Shown: positions 25,315 to 35,232 of the stretch, piece after piece
Numbering within the stretch: position 1 is the stretch's first letter
Layout: each line of letters begins with the position of its first letter
Assembly: GCA_937996235.1 (NCBI GenBank)
Contig: CALKVK010000023.1
Location: 62,001 to 126,000, forward strand
Length of the DNA stretch: 64,000 bases
Reading direction: 5' to 3'
Origin: an uncultured bacterium
GTDB lineage: Bacteria; Planctomycetota; JAJSAM01; JAJVHW01
Position numbers and translations under genes: made by a program
The notes under the pieces: model-generated
Databases searched by the model: none
Told to the model about the DNA's origin: nothing
Seen by the model: the letters and a program-made list of their open reading frames with translations, nothing else

Positions 25315-27120
25315 ATGCGGCTGTTCCTCCGCCTGACGCTCGCGCAGGTCCCGCTGCTGGCGGCGGTTGCGTGCGTCGCCGGCGTCTCGATCCACGAGCT
25401 CACGCAGTTGGGCGAGAGTTCGCGGCGGATACTCACGGAGAACTACCGCAGCGTGCTCGCGACACAGCGGATGACCGAGGCCGTCGAGCGCCTCGACAGC
25501 GCCGCGCTCGCACACGTGGCCGGGCACGGTGCCGCGCTCGAAGGGGCCGACGAGCACCTGCGAACCTTCCGCGACGAACTGGAGATCGAGCGCAGCAACC
25601 TCACGGAGCCCGGCGAGTCCACGGCCGTCGAGGCGTTGGACGCTGCGTGGACGCGTTACGCCGCGGCGCTCGCGCGGCTCCGGCATGCGCCGGACGACGC
25701 GGCGGCGCGCCTGTACTTCGACGACGTCGAGCCGCCGTTCCGCGACGTGAAGGCGCGCGCCGAGGAGATCCTCGCGCTGAACCAGGGCGCGATGGTCCGC
25801 AAGAGCGACGCCGCCCGCGACGTCGCCGAGCGCACGGTCGTCGTGCTGCTCTCGGTCGCGGCGCTCGCGCTCGCCGTCGGCGGCATCAGCTCGGCGCTGC
25901 TGACGGCACGCCTGCTGCGACCGCTCGCGACGCTCGCGCGCGCGTCCGCGCGCATCGCGGAGGACGACCTGACCGCGCGGGCGGACGCCGCGGGCTCGGA
26001 CGAGATCGCTGCGGTGGCGCGCGAGTTCAACCGCATGGCGGAGGCGCTCGCGCGGTTCCGCAACTCGACGCTGGGTCAGATGGAGCGCGCGCGCGCGACG
26101 GCACAGGCAGCGGTGGACTGCGTGCCGCATCCCGTCCTCGTGCTCGCCCGTGGCAACGAGCTGCTCGCGGCGAACCCCGCGGGCCGCGCCCTGCTCGGCG
26201 ATGCGGGCGCCGGTCTCGGCGCGCTCGCACCTGAGCTGCGGGCGGAGATCGAGCGCGTGCGCGCCGCGGTCGAGCGGACGCGGGCGCCTTTCACGCCGGA
26301 CGACCCGGGAGACGCGGTGCGCGTGCCGCTGCCGGAGGGCGAGCGCTGGTGGACGTGCCGCGGCGTCCCACTTCCCGGGCAGGCCGGAGCGCAGCAAGGC
26401 ACCGCGTTCGTACTCGAGGACGTGACCCATCTGCGTCGCCTGCGCCGGCTCCACGAGGAAGGCGTCGCCATCGCGGCGCATGCGCTGCGCACGCCGCTGA
26501 CCTCGCTCCACATGGCCATCCACCTGTGCGGCGAGGGCCGCCTCGGCCCCCTGACCGAGCAGCAGGCGACCCTGATGGCGGCTGCCCGGGAGGACTGCGA
26601 GCGGCTGCGCGCGACCGTGGACGAGTTGCTGGAGCTCGCGCGCCTGCGCGACGAGGCGGGCGGCGGGCGCTACGCACCGGTCTCCGTCGCGGAGTTGCTC
26701 CGACGCAGTGCGGACGTCCACGCCGAAGCCGCCGCGCGCGCCGGCGTGCGCGTCACCGTCACGGCCCCGGACGAGCCGCTGCGTGTGGTCTGCGATGCGG
26801 CGCGGCTGCAGCCTGCACTCGACGATCTCGTCGCGAACGCCCTGCGCTTCGCGCCGCGCGGAAGCGTCGTCGAGCTGCGCGCGCGCGGCTCGGGCGACGC
26901 GGCTCTCGTCGAGGTCGAGGACGCCGGCCCCGGCATCCCCGCCGAGTTCCGCGAGCGCGTGTTCGAACGCTTCTTCCAGGTGCCGGAGACTCCGCAGGGC
27001 GGCTCGGGGCTCGGCCTCTGGATCGCACGCGACGCCGTCCGTGCGCACGGCGGCGAGCTGACCGCACACAGCGGCACCGCGGGCGGCGCGCTGCTGCGCA
27101 TGTCGCTGCCGCGGGCCTAG
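25315..27120 (+). CDS. Membrane sensor histidine kinase (KinB-like layout)
   Basis: 601 aa from ATG 25315. TM1 (LAQVPLLAAVACVAGVSI) and TM2 (about 174-198) bracket a helical periplasmic domain of the four-helix-bundle type. HAMP follows (LLRPLATLARASARIAEDDL), then a PAS-like segment (VDCVPHPVLVLARGNELLAA), the phospho-acceptor H389 in AAHALRTPLTSL, and a HATPase domain with N-box LVANALRFAP, DAGPGIP, FFQVPE and GSGLGLWIARDAV. This layout resembles KinB, partner of AlgB. The NtrC-type regulator lies convergent, 246 bp away, and is the likely partner. The stop codon touches the 235-bp element. Confidence 0.9.
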   Translation: MRLFLRLTLAQVPLLAAVACVAGVSIHELTQLGESSRRILTENYRSVLATQRMTEAVERLDSAALAHVAGHGAALEGADEHLRTFRDELEIERSNLTEPGESTAVEALDAAWTRYAAALARLRHAPDDAAARLYFDDVEPPFRDVKARAEEILALNQGAMVRKSDAARDVAERTVVVLLSVAALALAVGGISSALLTARLLRPLATLARASARIAEDDLTARADAAGSDEIAAVAREFNRMAEALARFRNSTLGQMERARATAQAAVDCVPHPVLVLARGNELLAANPAGRALLGDAGAGLGALAPELRAEIERVRAAVERTRAPFTPDDPGDAVRVPLPEGERWWTCRGVPLPGQAGAQQGTAFVLEDVTHLRRLRRLHEEGVAIAAHALRTPLTSLHMAIHLCGEGRLGPLTEQQATLMAAAREDCERLRATVDELLELARLRDEAGGGRYAPVSVAELLRRSADVHAEAAARAGVRVTVTAPDEPLRVVCDAARLQPALDDLVANALRFAPRGSVVELRARGSGDAALVEVEDAGPGIPAEFRERVFERFFQVPETPQGGSGLGLWIARDAVRAHGGELTAHSGTAGGALLRMSLPRA

Positions 27121-27354
27121 CCCGCATCGTTCACCAGCTCCCGCGCCCGGCGCGTCGCCGGAGTCGCGATCTCTGCGTCGGCGCTCCTCGAACGGGGCGT
27201 TCGACCCCGACTTCGTCGCGCCTCCTTGATCTCGCGCCTCCGGCTCGGCCGGGACAGTCTGTCGCGCGGCGGGAGCGCAGGCGCCGCGGCCGCAGCCCTC
27301 GAAGCGCCTGCGTCACAGCCGCACTCGCCGCGAGACCTGGTGAACGATGCGGGC
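27120..27354. repeat. 235-bp inverted-repeat element, copy B
   Basis: Exactly the length of copy A (5794-6028). Ends gcccgcatcgttcaccag (27120-27137) and ctggtgaacgatgcgggc (27337-27354) are perfect 18-bp inverted repeats. It fills the whole gap between the convergent kinase and regulator genes; its first base is the last base of the kinase stop codon. It may also act as a bidirectional terminator. Confidence 0.8.
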
Positions 27355-27365
27355 GTAGCCCGCGC

Positions 27366-28724
<1,359 letters not shown>

Positions 28725-28852
28725 CGCTGTCTCCCGCGCAAGTCCCGCGCCCGTGCGAAGTGTGCGGCGCCGGATCGTACTCCGCGCGCGCGGTCGTGCA
28801 GATCGCAACCGGAGCGCGCTCGCGCCGTGCAGCACGCAAGGCGCGCGCGTGG

Positions 28853-28890
28853 GGCGCAAGCCCGAGAGCGAGCGGCGCGCCGCTTGCGCC
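28853..28890. promoter_or_regulatory. Inverted repeat upstream of the trk genes
   Basis: ggcgcaagc (28853-28861) and gcttgcgcc (28882-28890) are perfect 9-bp inverted repeats 20 bp apart. They sit in the intergenic region shared by the sigma-54 regulator and the trk genes, overlapping the candidate -24/-12 promoter. Could be an operator or a transcript hairpin. Confidence 0.4.
28873..28888 (+). promoter_or_regulatory. Candidate sigma-54 (-24/-12) promoter for trk operon
   Basis: cGGcgcgccgcTTGCg has the GG and GC dinucleotides separated by 10 bp, with TTGC at -12 and GGCxCG at -24, against the consensus TGGCACGNNNNTTGCW. The start of transcription would be near 28900, about 23 bp before the first trk start codon. 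The neighbouring gene encodes a sigma-54 activator. In such GC-rich DNA a chance match is possible. Confidence 0.35.
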
Positions 28891-28922
28891 GTCCGTGCCG
28901 CCCGACGGGAGGAGGCGACTCG

Positions 28923-29339
28923 ATGGCGCGACGCAGGTGTACGGTGATCGTCGGAGCGGGGCGGCTGGGAAGTGCGCTCGCCGGGCGGCTGTCCCACGCG
29001 GGGCGCGACGTGGTCGTGGTGGACCGCGCGGCGCCGGCGCTGGCGGCGCTGCCCGCGGAGTTCAGCGGCTTCCGCGTGCGCGGCAACGCCGCGGAGATGC
29101 AGACGCTGCGGCGTGCCCGGCTCGACGAGGCGTCGTGGCTGTTCGCGGTGACCGACCGCGACGACCTCAACCTGATGGTCGCGCTCGCAGGCGGGCGACT
29201 GTTCGGAGTCCCGAACGTGCGCGTGCGCGTCTCCGATCGGGTGCGGCAGGCGCTCTACGAGGCGCTGGAGCTGCGGACGGTGAACCCGAACGATCTGGCC
29301 GTGGACGTGCTCGCGGCGATGGCGGACGACGCGCGATGA
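28923..29339 (+). CDS. TrkA N-domain K+ channel regulatory protein (RCK)
   Basis: 138 aa, ATG preceded by GGGAGGAGGCGACTCG. A single Rossmann RCK domain with nucleotide motif GAGRLGSALAG (11-21), an acidic end of strand 2 (VVVVDRAAPAL), and VTDRDDLNLMVALAGGRLFG. It lacks the TrkA-C domain carried by its neighbour, so the two short proteins together may do the job of one double-headed TrkA. Senses NAD(H)/ATP to gate TrkH. Its stop overlaps the next start (ATGA). Confidence 0.88.
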   Translation: MARRRCTVIVGAGRLGSALAGRLSHAGRDVVVVDRAAPALAALPAEFSGFRVRGNAAEMQTLRRARLDEASWLFAVTDRDDLNLMVALAGGRLFGVPNVRVRVSDRVRQALYEALELRTVNPNDLAVDVLAAMADDAR

Positions 29340-30001
29340 GAGTCGTCGTGGCGGGCGGCGGCGGCCTCGCGTTGCACGTGGTACGGCGTCTGCGCGCCCA
29401 CGGGCACGGGGTGGCGCTCGTGTGCGCGACCCGCGAGGAGGCCGATCGCGCGGTGACGCGCTTCGAGGACGTGGTGGTCGTCGTCGGCGACGCCACCGAC
29501 CCCGCGGTGCTCGAGGGCGTCGAGACGCGTGCGGCGGATCTCCTCGTCGCGCTCTGCGCGACGGATCCGGAGACGCTGCTCGCGTGCCTGCTCGCGACGC
29601 GCCGCTTCGGCGTGCCGCGCACCGTGGCGCAGGTGCACGACCCCGACAACGGCGAGCTGTTCCGCGTCCTGGGCGTCGGCTCCGTGGTCTCGGGCGCCGA
29701 GATCCTGGGCGGCGTGATCGAGGAGGAGTCCGGATTCGAGGGGATCGCGACGCGCGTCGCGCTCGCCGGCGGACGCGTCGGCGTCGTCGAGGTGCGGCTC
29801 GCGCGCGACGCACCCGCGGTCGGCTCGACGCTCGAGGCCCTGCGCCTCCCCGCCGGCGCCCTCGTCGCCGCCGTGCTGCGCGACGATGCGGTGATCGTGC
29901 CCCGCGGCGCGGCCGCGCTCTGCGCGGGAGACCGCCTGCTGCTCGTCAGCGAGGCGTCCGTCGCGGGCGCGGCGCTGGAACGGCTGGTCGGCGCGCGGTG
30001 A
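29336..30001 (+). CDS. TrkA-type K+ uptake regulator (RCK_N + RCK_C)
   Basis: 221 aa. An N-terminal Rossmann domain (VVVAGGGGLALHVVRRLRAH, VVVVVGDATDPAVLEG, LLVALCATDPETLLACLLAT), followed by a TrkA-C domain from about 140 (VGVVEVRLARDAPAVGSTLE, then AVIVPRGAAALCAGDRLLLV). The nucleotide-binding glycine motif is GGGGLA instead of GxGxxG, so binding may differ from the first protein. Overlaps both neighbours by 4 bp, so it is translated from one trk mRNA. Confidence 0.88.
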   Translation: MRVVVAGGGGLALHVVRRLRAHGHGVALVCATREEADRAVTRFEDVVVVVGDATDPAVLEGVETRAADLLVALCATDPETLLACLLATRRFGVPRTVAQVHDPDNGELFRVLGVGSVVSGAEILGGVIEEESGFEGIATRVALAGGRVGVVEVRLARDAPAVGSTLEALRLPAGALVAAVLRDDAVIVPRGAAALCAGDRLLLVSEASVAGAALERLVGAR

Positions 30002-31686
30002 GCGGCCACGGCGATCGCCTGCGCCACATGGCGCAGCGCTACCGGACCATCCTGGCCTACACGGGGCTGGTGTGGGCGGTCGCATCGGTGCCGATCGCCG
30101 CGCCGCTGCTGCTCCTGCTGCTCCGGCCGCAGGAGCACGAGGTGCTCGTCCCCGTCGCCGTGCCCGCGCTCGCGCTGCTCGTGAGCGGCACGGCGCTGTG
30201 GTGTGCGTGGCGCCCGTCGACACGTCCCGCGCTGGGCACTGCCGAGGGCGCGGTGATCGTGGTCCTCGCGTGGTTCGGAGCGGTCGGCGCCGCAGCAGCC
30301 GCATTCGCCGCGGCCGTGGGGCTCGACGCGACGCAGGCGGTGTTCGAGTCGGCGAGCGCGTGGACCACGACCGGCCTGAGCGTGGTGGACGTCGCACACG
30401 CGCCGGAGACCGTGCTGCTCCTGCGCAGCACGCTGCAGCTCGCCGGCGGCGCCGGTCTCGCGATCCTGATGGTCGCCACCGCGAGCGGCCCCGCCGGCAT
30501 CGGGCTCTCGAGCGCCGAGGCGCGCGAGGACCAGCTCGTCCCCCACGTCGTACGCTCCGCGTCGATCGTCGTGCGCCTGTACGCCGCGTACGCCGTGCTC
30601 GGCGTCGCCGCGTTGCACGTCGCCGGCATGGGCTGGCTCGACGCCGTCAACCACTCGTTCGCGGCCGTGTCGACCGGCGGCTTCTCCACGCGCGCCGACT
30701 CCATCGGCGCGTGGGACGACCCGTGGATCGAGGGCGTCACGATCGTGCTCATGCTCCTCGGCGCCACCAACTTCGTCACCGCGTACGCGCTGGTCCGCGG
30801 GCGCTTCCGCGCTGTCGCGCGCAACGCCGAACTGCGTCTCACGGCGCTGCTCCTGCCGCTCGGCGCCGCGCTCGTGTTCGCGTTCGTGGCGGTGCCGCTG
30901 CACGCGTCGCTGCCGCGGGCCGCCCGCATCGCCGTCTTCGAGGTGGCCTCTGCACTCACGACGACCGGCTACTCGACGACGACGTACGGGAGCTGGCCGG
31001 CGGTCGGGTGGATCGTGATGATCGCGCTGATGCTCGTCGGAGGCGGGACCGGCTCGACGGCGGGCGGGCTCAAGCAGGCACGAGTCTCCGTGCTCGGGTC
31101 GATCTGCCGCGCGGAGCTGCGGCGCGCGCACCTTCCGGCGGGTTCCGTCTGCCCGCCGCGCACGACCGATGCCGACGGCGCGCGCGTCGTCCTCGACGAC
31201 GACACCGTGCGCCGCACGACGGCATTCGTGTTCCTGTACGCGGTCACGCTGCTCGTCGGGACCACCGTGATCGCCGCCTGCGGGTACGACCTGCGCAGCG
31301 CGCTCTTCGAGATGTCGAGCGCGCTCGGGACCGTCGGGCTCTCCGTCGGCGTCACCGCTCCCGGCGCACCCGGCGCCGTCCTCTGGACCGAGACCGCCGC
31401 GATGCTGCTCGGGCGCCTCGAGTTCGTGGCCGTGGTGCTCTGCGCGCGCCGCGTCGGCGCCGACCTGCTCGCGTACGCGGCCGCCCTGCGTGCCGCGCGG
31501 CAGCGTGCGCACCGCACGATCCGGGCGCGCGCCGCCGTGCGTCCCGCACGACCTGCCGCCGCCCCCGCGCACACCGCGGACCGGCACGCGTCTTGCCCCG
31601 GAGGGACATGCGCAGCCGCTGCCTCTCCGACCGCGCGCGACGACGCGTCGCAGGCGCAGCGCTCGCCGCCGGCATCGCCGGTCTGA
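29998..31686 (+). CDS. trkH: TrkH-type K+ transporter subunit
   Basis: 562 aa from GTG 29998 (GTGA overlap); a downstream in-frame ATG is at 30028. Polytopic membrane protein with four pore-loop repeats of the Trk/Ktr superfamily: SASAWTTTGLSVV, FAAVSTGGFSTRA, ASALTTTGYSTTTYG and MSSALGTVGLSVG, the last with the selectivity glycine preserved. The GGGTGSTAGGLKQ loop typical of TrkH is present. About 70 C-terminal residues are Ala/Pro/Arg-rich and unlike TrkH, and coincide with the start of the next gene in another frame. Takes up K+ with the TrkA proteins. Confidence 0.92.
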   Translation: MSGHGDRLRHMAQRYRTILAYTGLVWAVASVPIAAPLLLLLLRPQEHEVLVPVAVPALALLVSGTALWCAWRPSTRPALGTAEGAVIVVLAWFGAVGAAAAAFAAAVGLDATQAVFESASAWTTTGLSVVDVAHAPETVLLLRSTLQLAGGAGLAILMVATASGPAGIGLSSAEAREDQLVPHVVRSASIVVRLYAAYAVLGVAALHVAGMGWLDAVNHSFAAVSTGGFSTRADSIGAWDDPWIEGVTIVLMLLGATNFVTAYALVRGRFRAVARNAELRLTALLLPLGAALVFAFVAVPLHASLPRAARIAVFEVASALTTTGYSTTTYGSWPAVGWIVMIALMLVGGGTGSTAGGLKQARVSVLGSICRAELRRAHLPAGSVCPPRTTDADGARVVLDDDTVRRTTAFVFLYAVTLLVGTTVIAACGYDLRSALFEMSSALGTVGLSVGVTAPGAPGAVLWTETAAMLLGRLEFVAVVLCARRVGADLLAYAAALRAARQRAHRTIRARAAVRPARPAAAPAHTADRHASCPGGTCAAAASPTARDDASQAQRSPPASPV

Positions 31687-31919
31687 CGCTCGCGCTTCTC
31701 ATCTGGGGCGCCGCCGCGTGGGCGTACGGCTACGCCGCGTTCTCCGCCGGCTGGATCGCGTGGATGGAGCTCTCGCCGGACTCGCTGGTGGCACGGCGAC
31801 GCGCGGCGCGCCGACGCGACCCCGCGCGCCCGGTCGTGACGGAGCGAATCGAGCGCCACGCGCCACTCGACCCGGAGTTGCGCCGCGCTCTCGCGGCACA
31901 CGAATCCGGCGACGTCTGA
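31608..31919 (+). CDS. Small single-TM protein overlapping the trkH end
   Basis: 103 aa from ATG 31608 with GGAGGGAC just upstream. One membrane segment (AGAALAAGIAGLTLALLIWG, continuing AAAWAYGYAAF), then SAGWIAWMELSPDSLVARRR, and a charged tail ending DPELRRALAAHESGDV. It overlaps the last 79 bp of trkH in a different frame. The conserved-looking amphipathic part and good ribosome site support it, but no family is recognised. Could be a small accessory of the K+ system. Confidence 0.5.
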   Translation: MRSRCLSDRARRRVAGAALAAGIAGLTLALLIWGAAAWAYGYAAFSAGWIAWMELSPDSLVARRRAARRRDPARPVVTERIERHAPLDPELRRALAAHESGDV

Positions 31920-31959
31920 CGCAGGGACGCGGATGGCGCCGGGGCCGCGACGGCCGCCG

Positions 31960-32100
31960 GCACGCCGTCGTCCGCGAGCACGTCGACGGTGCTGCGCCCC
32001 GCGTCGGGCAGCCCGACCCGCAGGTCCCGGCGGCTGCGCGGCTCCGACAGGTCCGCGCAGCGCCACGCCTGACGCGAGCCCATCAGCGGGACTCCGGTCG
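31960..32100 (-). pseudogene. Truncated copy of the rluD-like 5' end
   Basis: Positions 31992-32100 closely match 25073-25180: the first 30 codons of the RluD-type gene (MGSRQAWRCADLSEPRSRRD) plus sequence before the start. A further 27 bp at 31960-31986 match 24854-24880, an internal part of that gene (VDVLADDGV), with the intervening 190 bp deleted. Same orientation as the intact gene 6.9 kb away. Non-functional remnant. Confidence 0.85.
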
Positions 32101-32156
32101 ACGACGGAGGGTGCGGGCGGGCGACCCCGAACCCCTCGCCGGGGAGGGCGCCGCCG

Positions 32157-33659
32157 CTACTCCGCGCGCCCCAGCACGCGCTCGTAACGGTAGTAGATCT
32201 GCAGGCTCAGCAGGTGGAGCGCCGTCGTCGTGATGCGATCGCGCCGGCATGCGTGGAGGTCGTCGTGCGCGGACGTCCAGAACCCGAGGTCGCGGCCCGT
32301 CTTCTCCTGCGTGTCCGCGACGCCGTGCTCGACCTGCACCTTCCACGCGTCCCAGGTCGTCCCGCGGATCGCGTGCGCCGCCAGCGACGTCGCGTACACC
32401 GTGAGCGGATCGACACCGCGGAACCTGTCCTTCGCGCAGGCGGCGGCGACGTGCTTCGTCAGCGACGCGACCGCGGCGCGCAGTTCGTCGTCTGCGTCGG
32501 GCTGCGCCGTGACGAGCGCCCGCGCGGCCGCGAGCAGCGCGCGCTGCCGCGGCGGGAACGCAAGCGGTGCACCCAGAAGGCGCAGCTCGCGCTCGGCCTG
32601 TGCGAGGCGTCCGTCGAGCGCGGCGTCGTCGCCGGCCGTGCGCCGCGCGGCGGCGAGTGCGAGGGCCTCCAACGCCGCCGTCTCCGCATCCGCGGACGGC
32701 TCGCACGCGAGGATCGCCGCGATTCCGCGCGCGGCGGCGCTGCGGCACGCGGCACGCGCCGAGCCGGCGGCGAACTCGGTCAGCGCGAGCGTGACGAGCG
32801 CGTGCTCGCGGCGCGCGGCGAAGCGGCCGTCGTCGCCCTGCAGCGCGCAGAGCGCGCGCAGCGCGGCGTCGAGCGACCGCTCGTCGGCGCGGCCGAAGCG
32901 CGTGTCGCCGACGATGGCGAACGCCAGCACGACGAGCGCCGTCGTCTCGACGTCGCCGACGACCCCGCCCGCCCCGTCGCAGCGTGCCCCGACGCAGCAG
33001 CGGTCGAACCCGACAGCCGACCAGAGGCCGTCCGCGCGCTGGTGGCGGGCGAGCCACGTGAGCACGGGCTCCCACTGCCACGTCGCCGGCTCCGAGTCCG
33101 CGTGCTCCGGCGCGAGCTCCTCGTCGGGCGCGCGCGCTGTGCAGACGTGCTCGAGCTCGAACGCGCTCAGCGGCACGACGGTCGTGGACCCCGCGTCCAC
33201 GTGCACGTCGACGCGCGCGAGTTCGTCCCAGTGCAGCGCCGTACCGAGCGCGACGGTGTGCACCCCCGGCGCGACGTCGTGGCGCCGCCACGCGCGCACG
33301 GTCCCGTCGATCGAGACGGCGAGGTCGGGCGTGAGGTCCGGCAGGAAGATCTGCCCGGTCGCAGTCCCCGCGGCGCTCGCAGCGTCACCCGGACGCGGCA
33401 TCACGACGGGTTCGGTCGCGGCGTGCGCCGGAGCCGCCACGCCGGGTGCGCCGCCGCGCGCACCCGACTGCGCACCGGGCACGTCGTCGAGCGAGGTGCG
33501 GACCCGCGCGACCGGCGTTCCGGCGTCGGCGTGCGCCTGCTCCGTCGGCGGCGCCGCCGCGGGCCGGTCGGGCGTGCGCCCGGTCGCAGTCGCGATCACC
33601 ACGCAGGCGACCGCGAGCACCAGGGCTGCGAACAGGCCGACCGTCCGCCGCGTCGTCAC
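32157..33659 (-). CDS. Membrane-anchored alpha/alpha-toroid repeat protein 1
   Basis: 500 aa. N-terminal signal anchor (TVGLFAALVLAVACVVIATA), a disordered Ala/Pro-rich linker to about residue 95, then a small beta domain (IFLPDLTPDLAVSIDGTVRA, PGVHTVALG). From about 200 to the end it consists of helical repeats beginning TWLARHQRADGLWSAVGFD, the motif of prenyltransferase/squalene-oxidase-type toroids. Disulfide-capable CCVGARC. There is no DxDD or catalytic Asp-rich motif, so a terpene-cyclase activity is unlikely. Adjacent paralogue upstream on the same strand. Role unknown, probably extracytoplasmic. Confidence 0.75.
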   Translation of the reverse strand: MTTRRTVGLFAALVLAVACVVIATATGRTPDRPAAAPPTEQAHADAGTPVARVRTSLDDVPGAQSGARGGAPGVAAPAHAATEPVVMPRPGDAASAAGTATGQIFLPDLTPDLAVSIDGTVRAWRRHDVAPGVHTVALGTALHWDELARVDVHVDAGSTTVVPLSAFELEHVCTARAPDEELAPEHADSEPATWQWEPVLTWLARHQRADGLWSAVGFDRCCVGARCDGAGGVVGDVETTALVVLAFAIVGDTRFGRADERSLDAALRALCALQGDDGRFAARREHALVTLALTEFAAGSARAACRSAAARGIAAILACEPSADAETAALEALALAAARRTAGDDAALDGRLAQAERELRLLGAPLAFPPRQRALLAAARALVTAQPDADDELRAAVASLTKHVAAACAKDRFRGVDPLTVYATSLAAHAIRGTTWDAWKVQVEHGVADTQEKTGRDLGFWTSAHDDLHACRRDRITTTALHLLSLQIYYRYERVLGRAE

Positions 33660-33747
33660 GATCCGGCCAACGTACCACGACGCGTGCGGGTTCGGGCCGC
33701 TCGCGGGTTCGGCCCGACGCTCCGGCAGCGCCCTCCGTCGAGCGCGC

Positions 33748-35232
33748 TCAGCGCGCGCGGACCGTGCCGAAGGCGGACGGCCGTCCCTGCCACGTGAGCA
33801 GCGTCAGGTGATGCAGCGCCGTCGTGGTCAGGCGATCCCGCGCGCGGCCGCTCCGCTCGTCGCGGGCGGGCGCCCACGTGCCCGGGCAGACACCGGCGCT
33901 CTCCTGCGTCGCCACGACGTGCCGCTCGACGACGCCGCCCCACGCGGTCGCGAGATCCCCGCCGACGGCACGTGCGGCGAGCGTCGCCGCCCAGAGCGTC
34001 ATCGGATCGGTGCGCTGCGCGGGATCCGCGGGGGGCGGTCCCGCGAGTTCGCGGACGAGAGCCGCGACCGCGTCCACGACCTCGGCGTCCGACGCGGGAT
34101 CGTCCACGAGCAGCGCGCGCGCCGCGGCGAGGAACGCGCGCTCGCGCGCCGGATGACGCACAGGCACGCCGAACGACCGCAGGTCGCGCAGTGCGCGCTC
34201 GACGCGCGCCGGCTCGGCGGCCACGTCGACCTCGGCGTCGCGCGCGGCGCGCAGCACGAACGCTTCGAGCGCGGCGGTCTCGGCGTCCGCGGGGGGCGGC
34301 TCCGCGGCGATCTCGACGAGTGCCTGCTCGCACGCTGTGCGGAAGCGGCGACTCCCCGTCATCAGGAGCGCCTCCGCCACCGCGAGCGCGACGAGCGCGT
34401 GCTCGCGGCGCGCGACGGAGACGCGGAGGTCGAGGCGCTCTCCCGCGCACAGCGCCTGCAGCGCGGCCGTGACCTGGGCGCGGTAGCGGCCCGCGTGGGG
34501 AGTCTCCCCCATGCCGAGGAGCGCCAACAGCACGAGCGCGGTCGCCTCGGGCTCCGACACCGTGTCCGCGGTCCCATCGCAGCGGCCACCGACGCAGCGC
34601 GCGTCGAAGGCCGCCGGCGACCACAGCCCGTTCGCGGACTGGTGACGCGCAAGCCAGAGCTCCGGCGGCGCGCGCAACGATCGCGCGCGGAAGGTGCTGG
34701 GGTGGGCGTGCGCCGGCAGCAGCTCCTCGTGTTCGATCCGCGCCAGGCAGACGTCCCGCACGTCGAACGCCGCGAGCGGAACGGCCGTGATCGTGTTCGC
34801 CTCGACGACGACATCCGCGCGCCCGAGTTCCTCCGCGCCGCGGAACAGCACGATCGTGTGCGGTCCCGGATCGACGTCGTGGAAGAGGCAGCGCACGTTC
34901 ACGCCGTCGAGTGCGACGTGGAACTCGGTGGTGAGACCCTGCAGCACGATCCTGCCCTGCGACGCGGCGGGAGCGCGCGGCTCGTCACCTGCATCCACGG
35001 GATCGCGCGCCGACGCGGCGACGTCGAGGTCGCCGGGCGCCGCGCGCGCGGCGTCGCGAGACGGCGTCCGCGGCTCCGGCGGCCGCGCGCCGCGCGGACT
35101 CGCGACCGCGGCGTCGTCGACGGTGCGGGACGAGCGCGCCCGAGACGTGACCACGAACGCGGCAGCGCCGAGTCCGGCGACACCGACGCACGTCACGAGG
35201 AAGAGCGCACGGACACGTCGTCGAGGGCGCAC
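33748..35232 (-). CDS. Membrane-anchored alpha/alpha-toroid repeat protein 2
   Basis: 494 aa, paralogous along its whole length to the next gene. TM anchor ALFLVTCVGVAGLGAAAFVV, linker, beta domain (IVLQGLTTEFHVALDGVNVR, PGPHTIVLF), then LWLARHQSANGLWSPAAFD and helical repeats. The block RCVGGRCDG...VSEPEATALVLLALLGMG parallels the partner's ARCDG...VGDVETTALVVLAFAIVG. The final block RARDRLTTTALHHLTLLTW matches RRDRITTTALHLLSLQIYY. Tandem duplication is evident. Function unknown. Confidence 0.75.
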   Translation of the reverse strand: MRPRRRVRALFLVTCVGVAGLGAAAFVVTSRARSSRTVDDAAVASPRGARPPEPRTPSRDAARAAPGDLDVAASARDPVDAGDEPRAPAASQGRIVLQGLTTEFHVALDGVNVRCLFHDVDPGPHTIVLFRGAEELGRADVVVEANTITAVPLAAFDVRDVCLARIEHEELLPAHAHPSTFRARSLRAPPELWLARHQSANGLWSPAAFDARCVGGRCDGTADTVSEPEATALVLLALLGMGETPHAGRYRAQVTAALQALCAGERLDLRVSVARREHALVALAVAEALLMTGSRRFRTACEQALVEIAAEPPPADAETAALEAFVLRAARDAEVDVAAEPARVERALRDLRSFGVPVRHPARERAFLAAARALLVDDPASDAEVVDAVAALVRELAGPPPADPAQRTDPMTLWAATLAARAVGGDLATAWGGVVERHVVATQESAGVCPGTWAPARDERSGRARDRLTTTALHHLTLLTWQGRPSAFGTVRAR

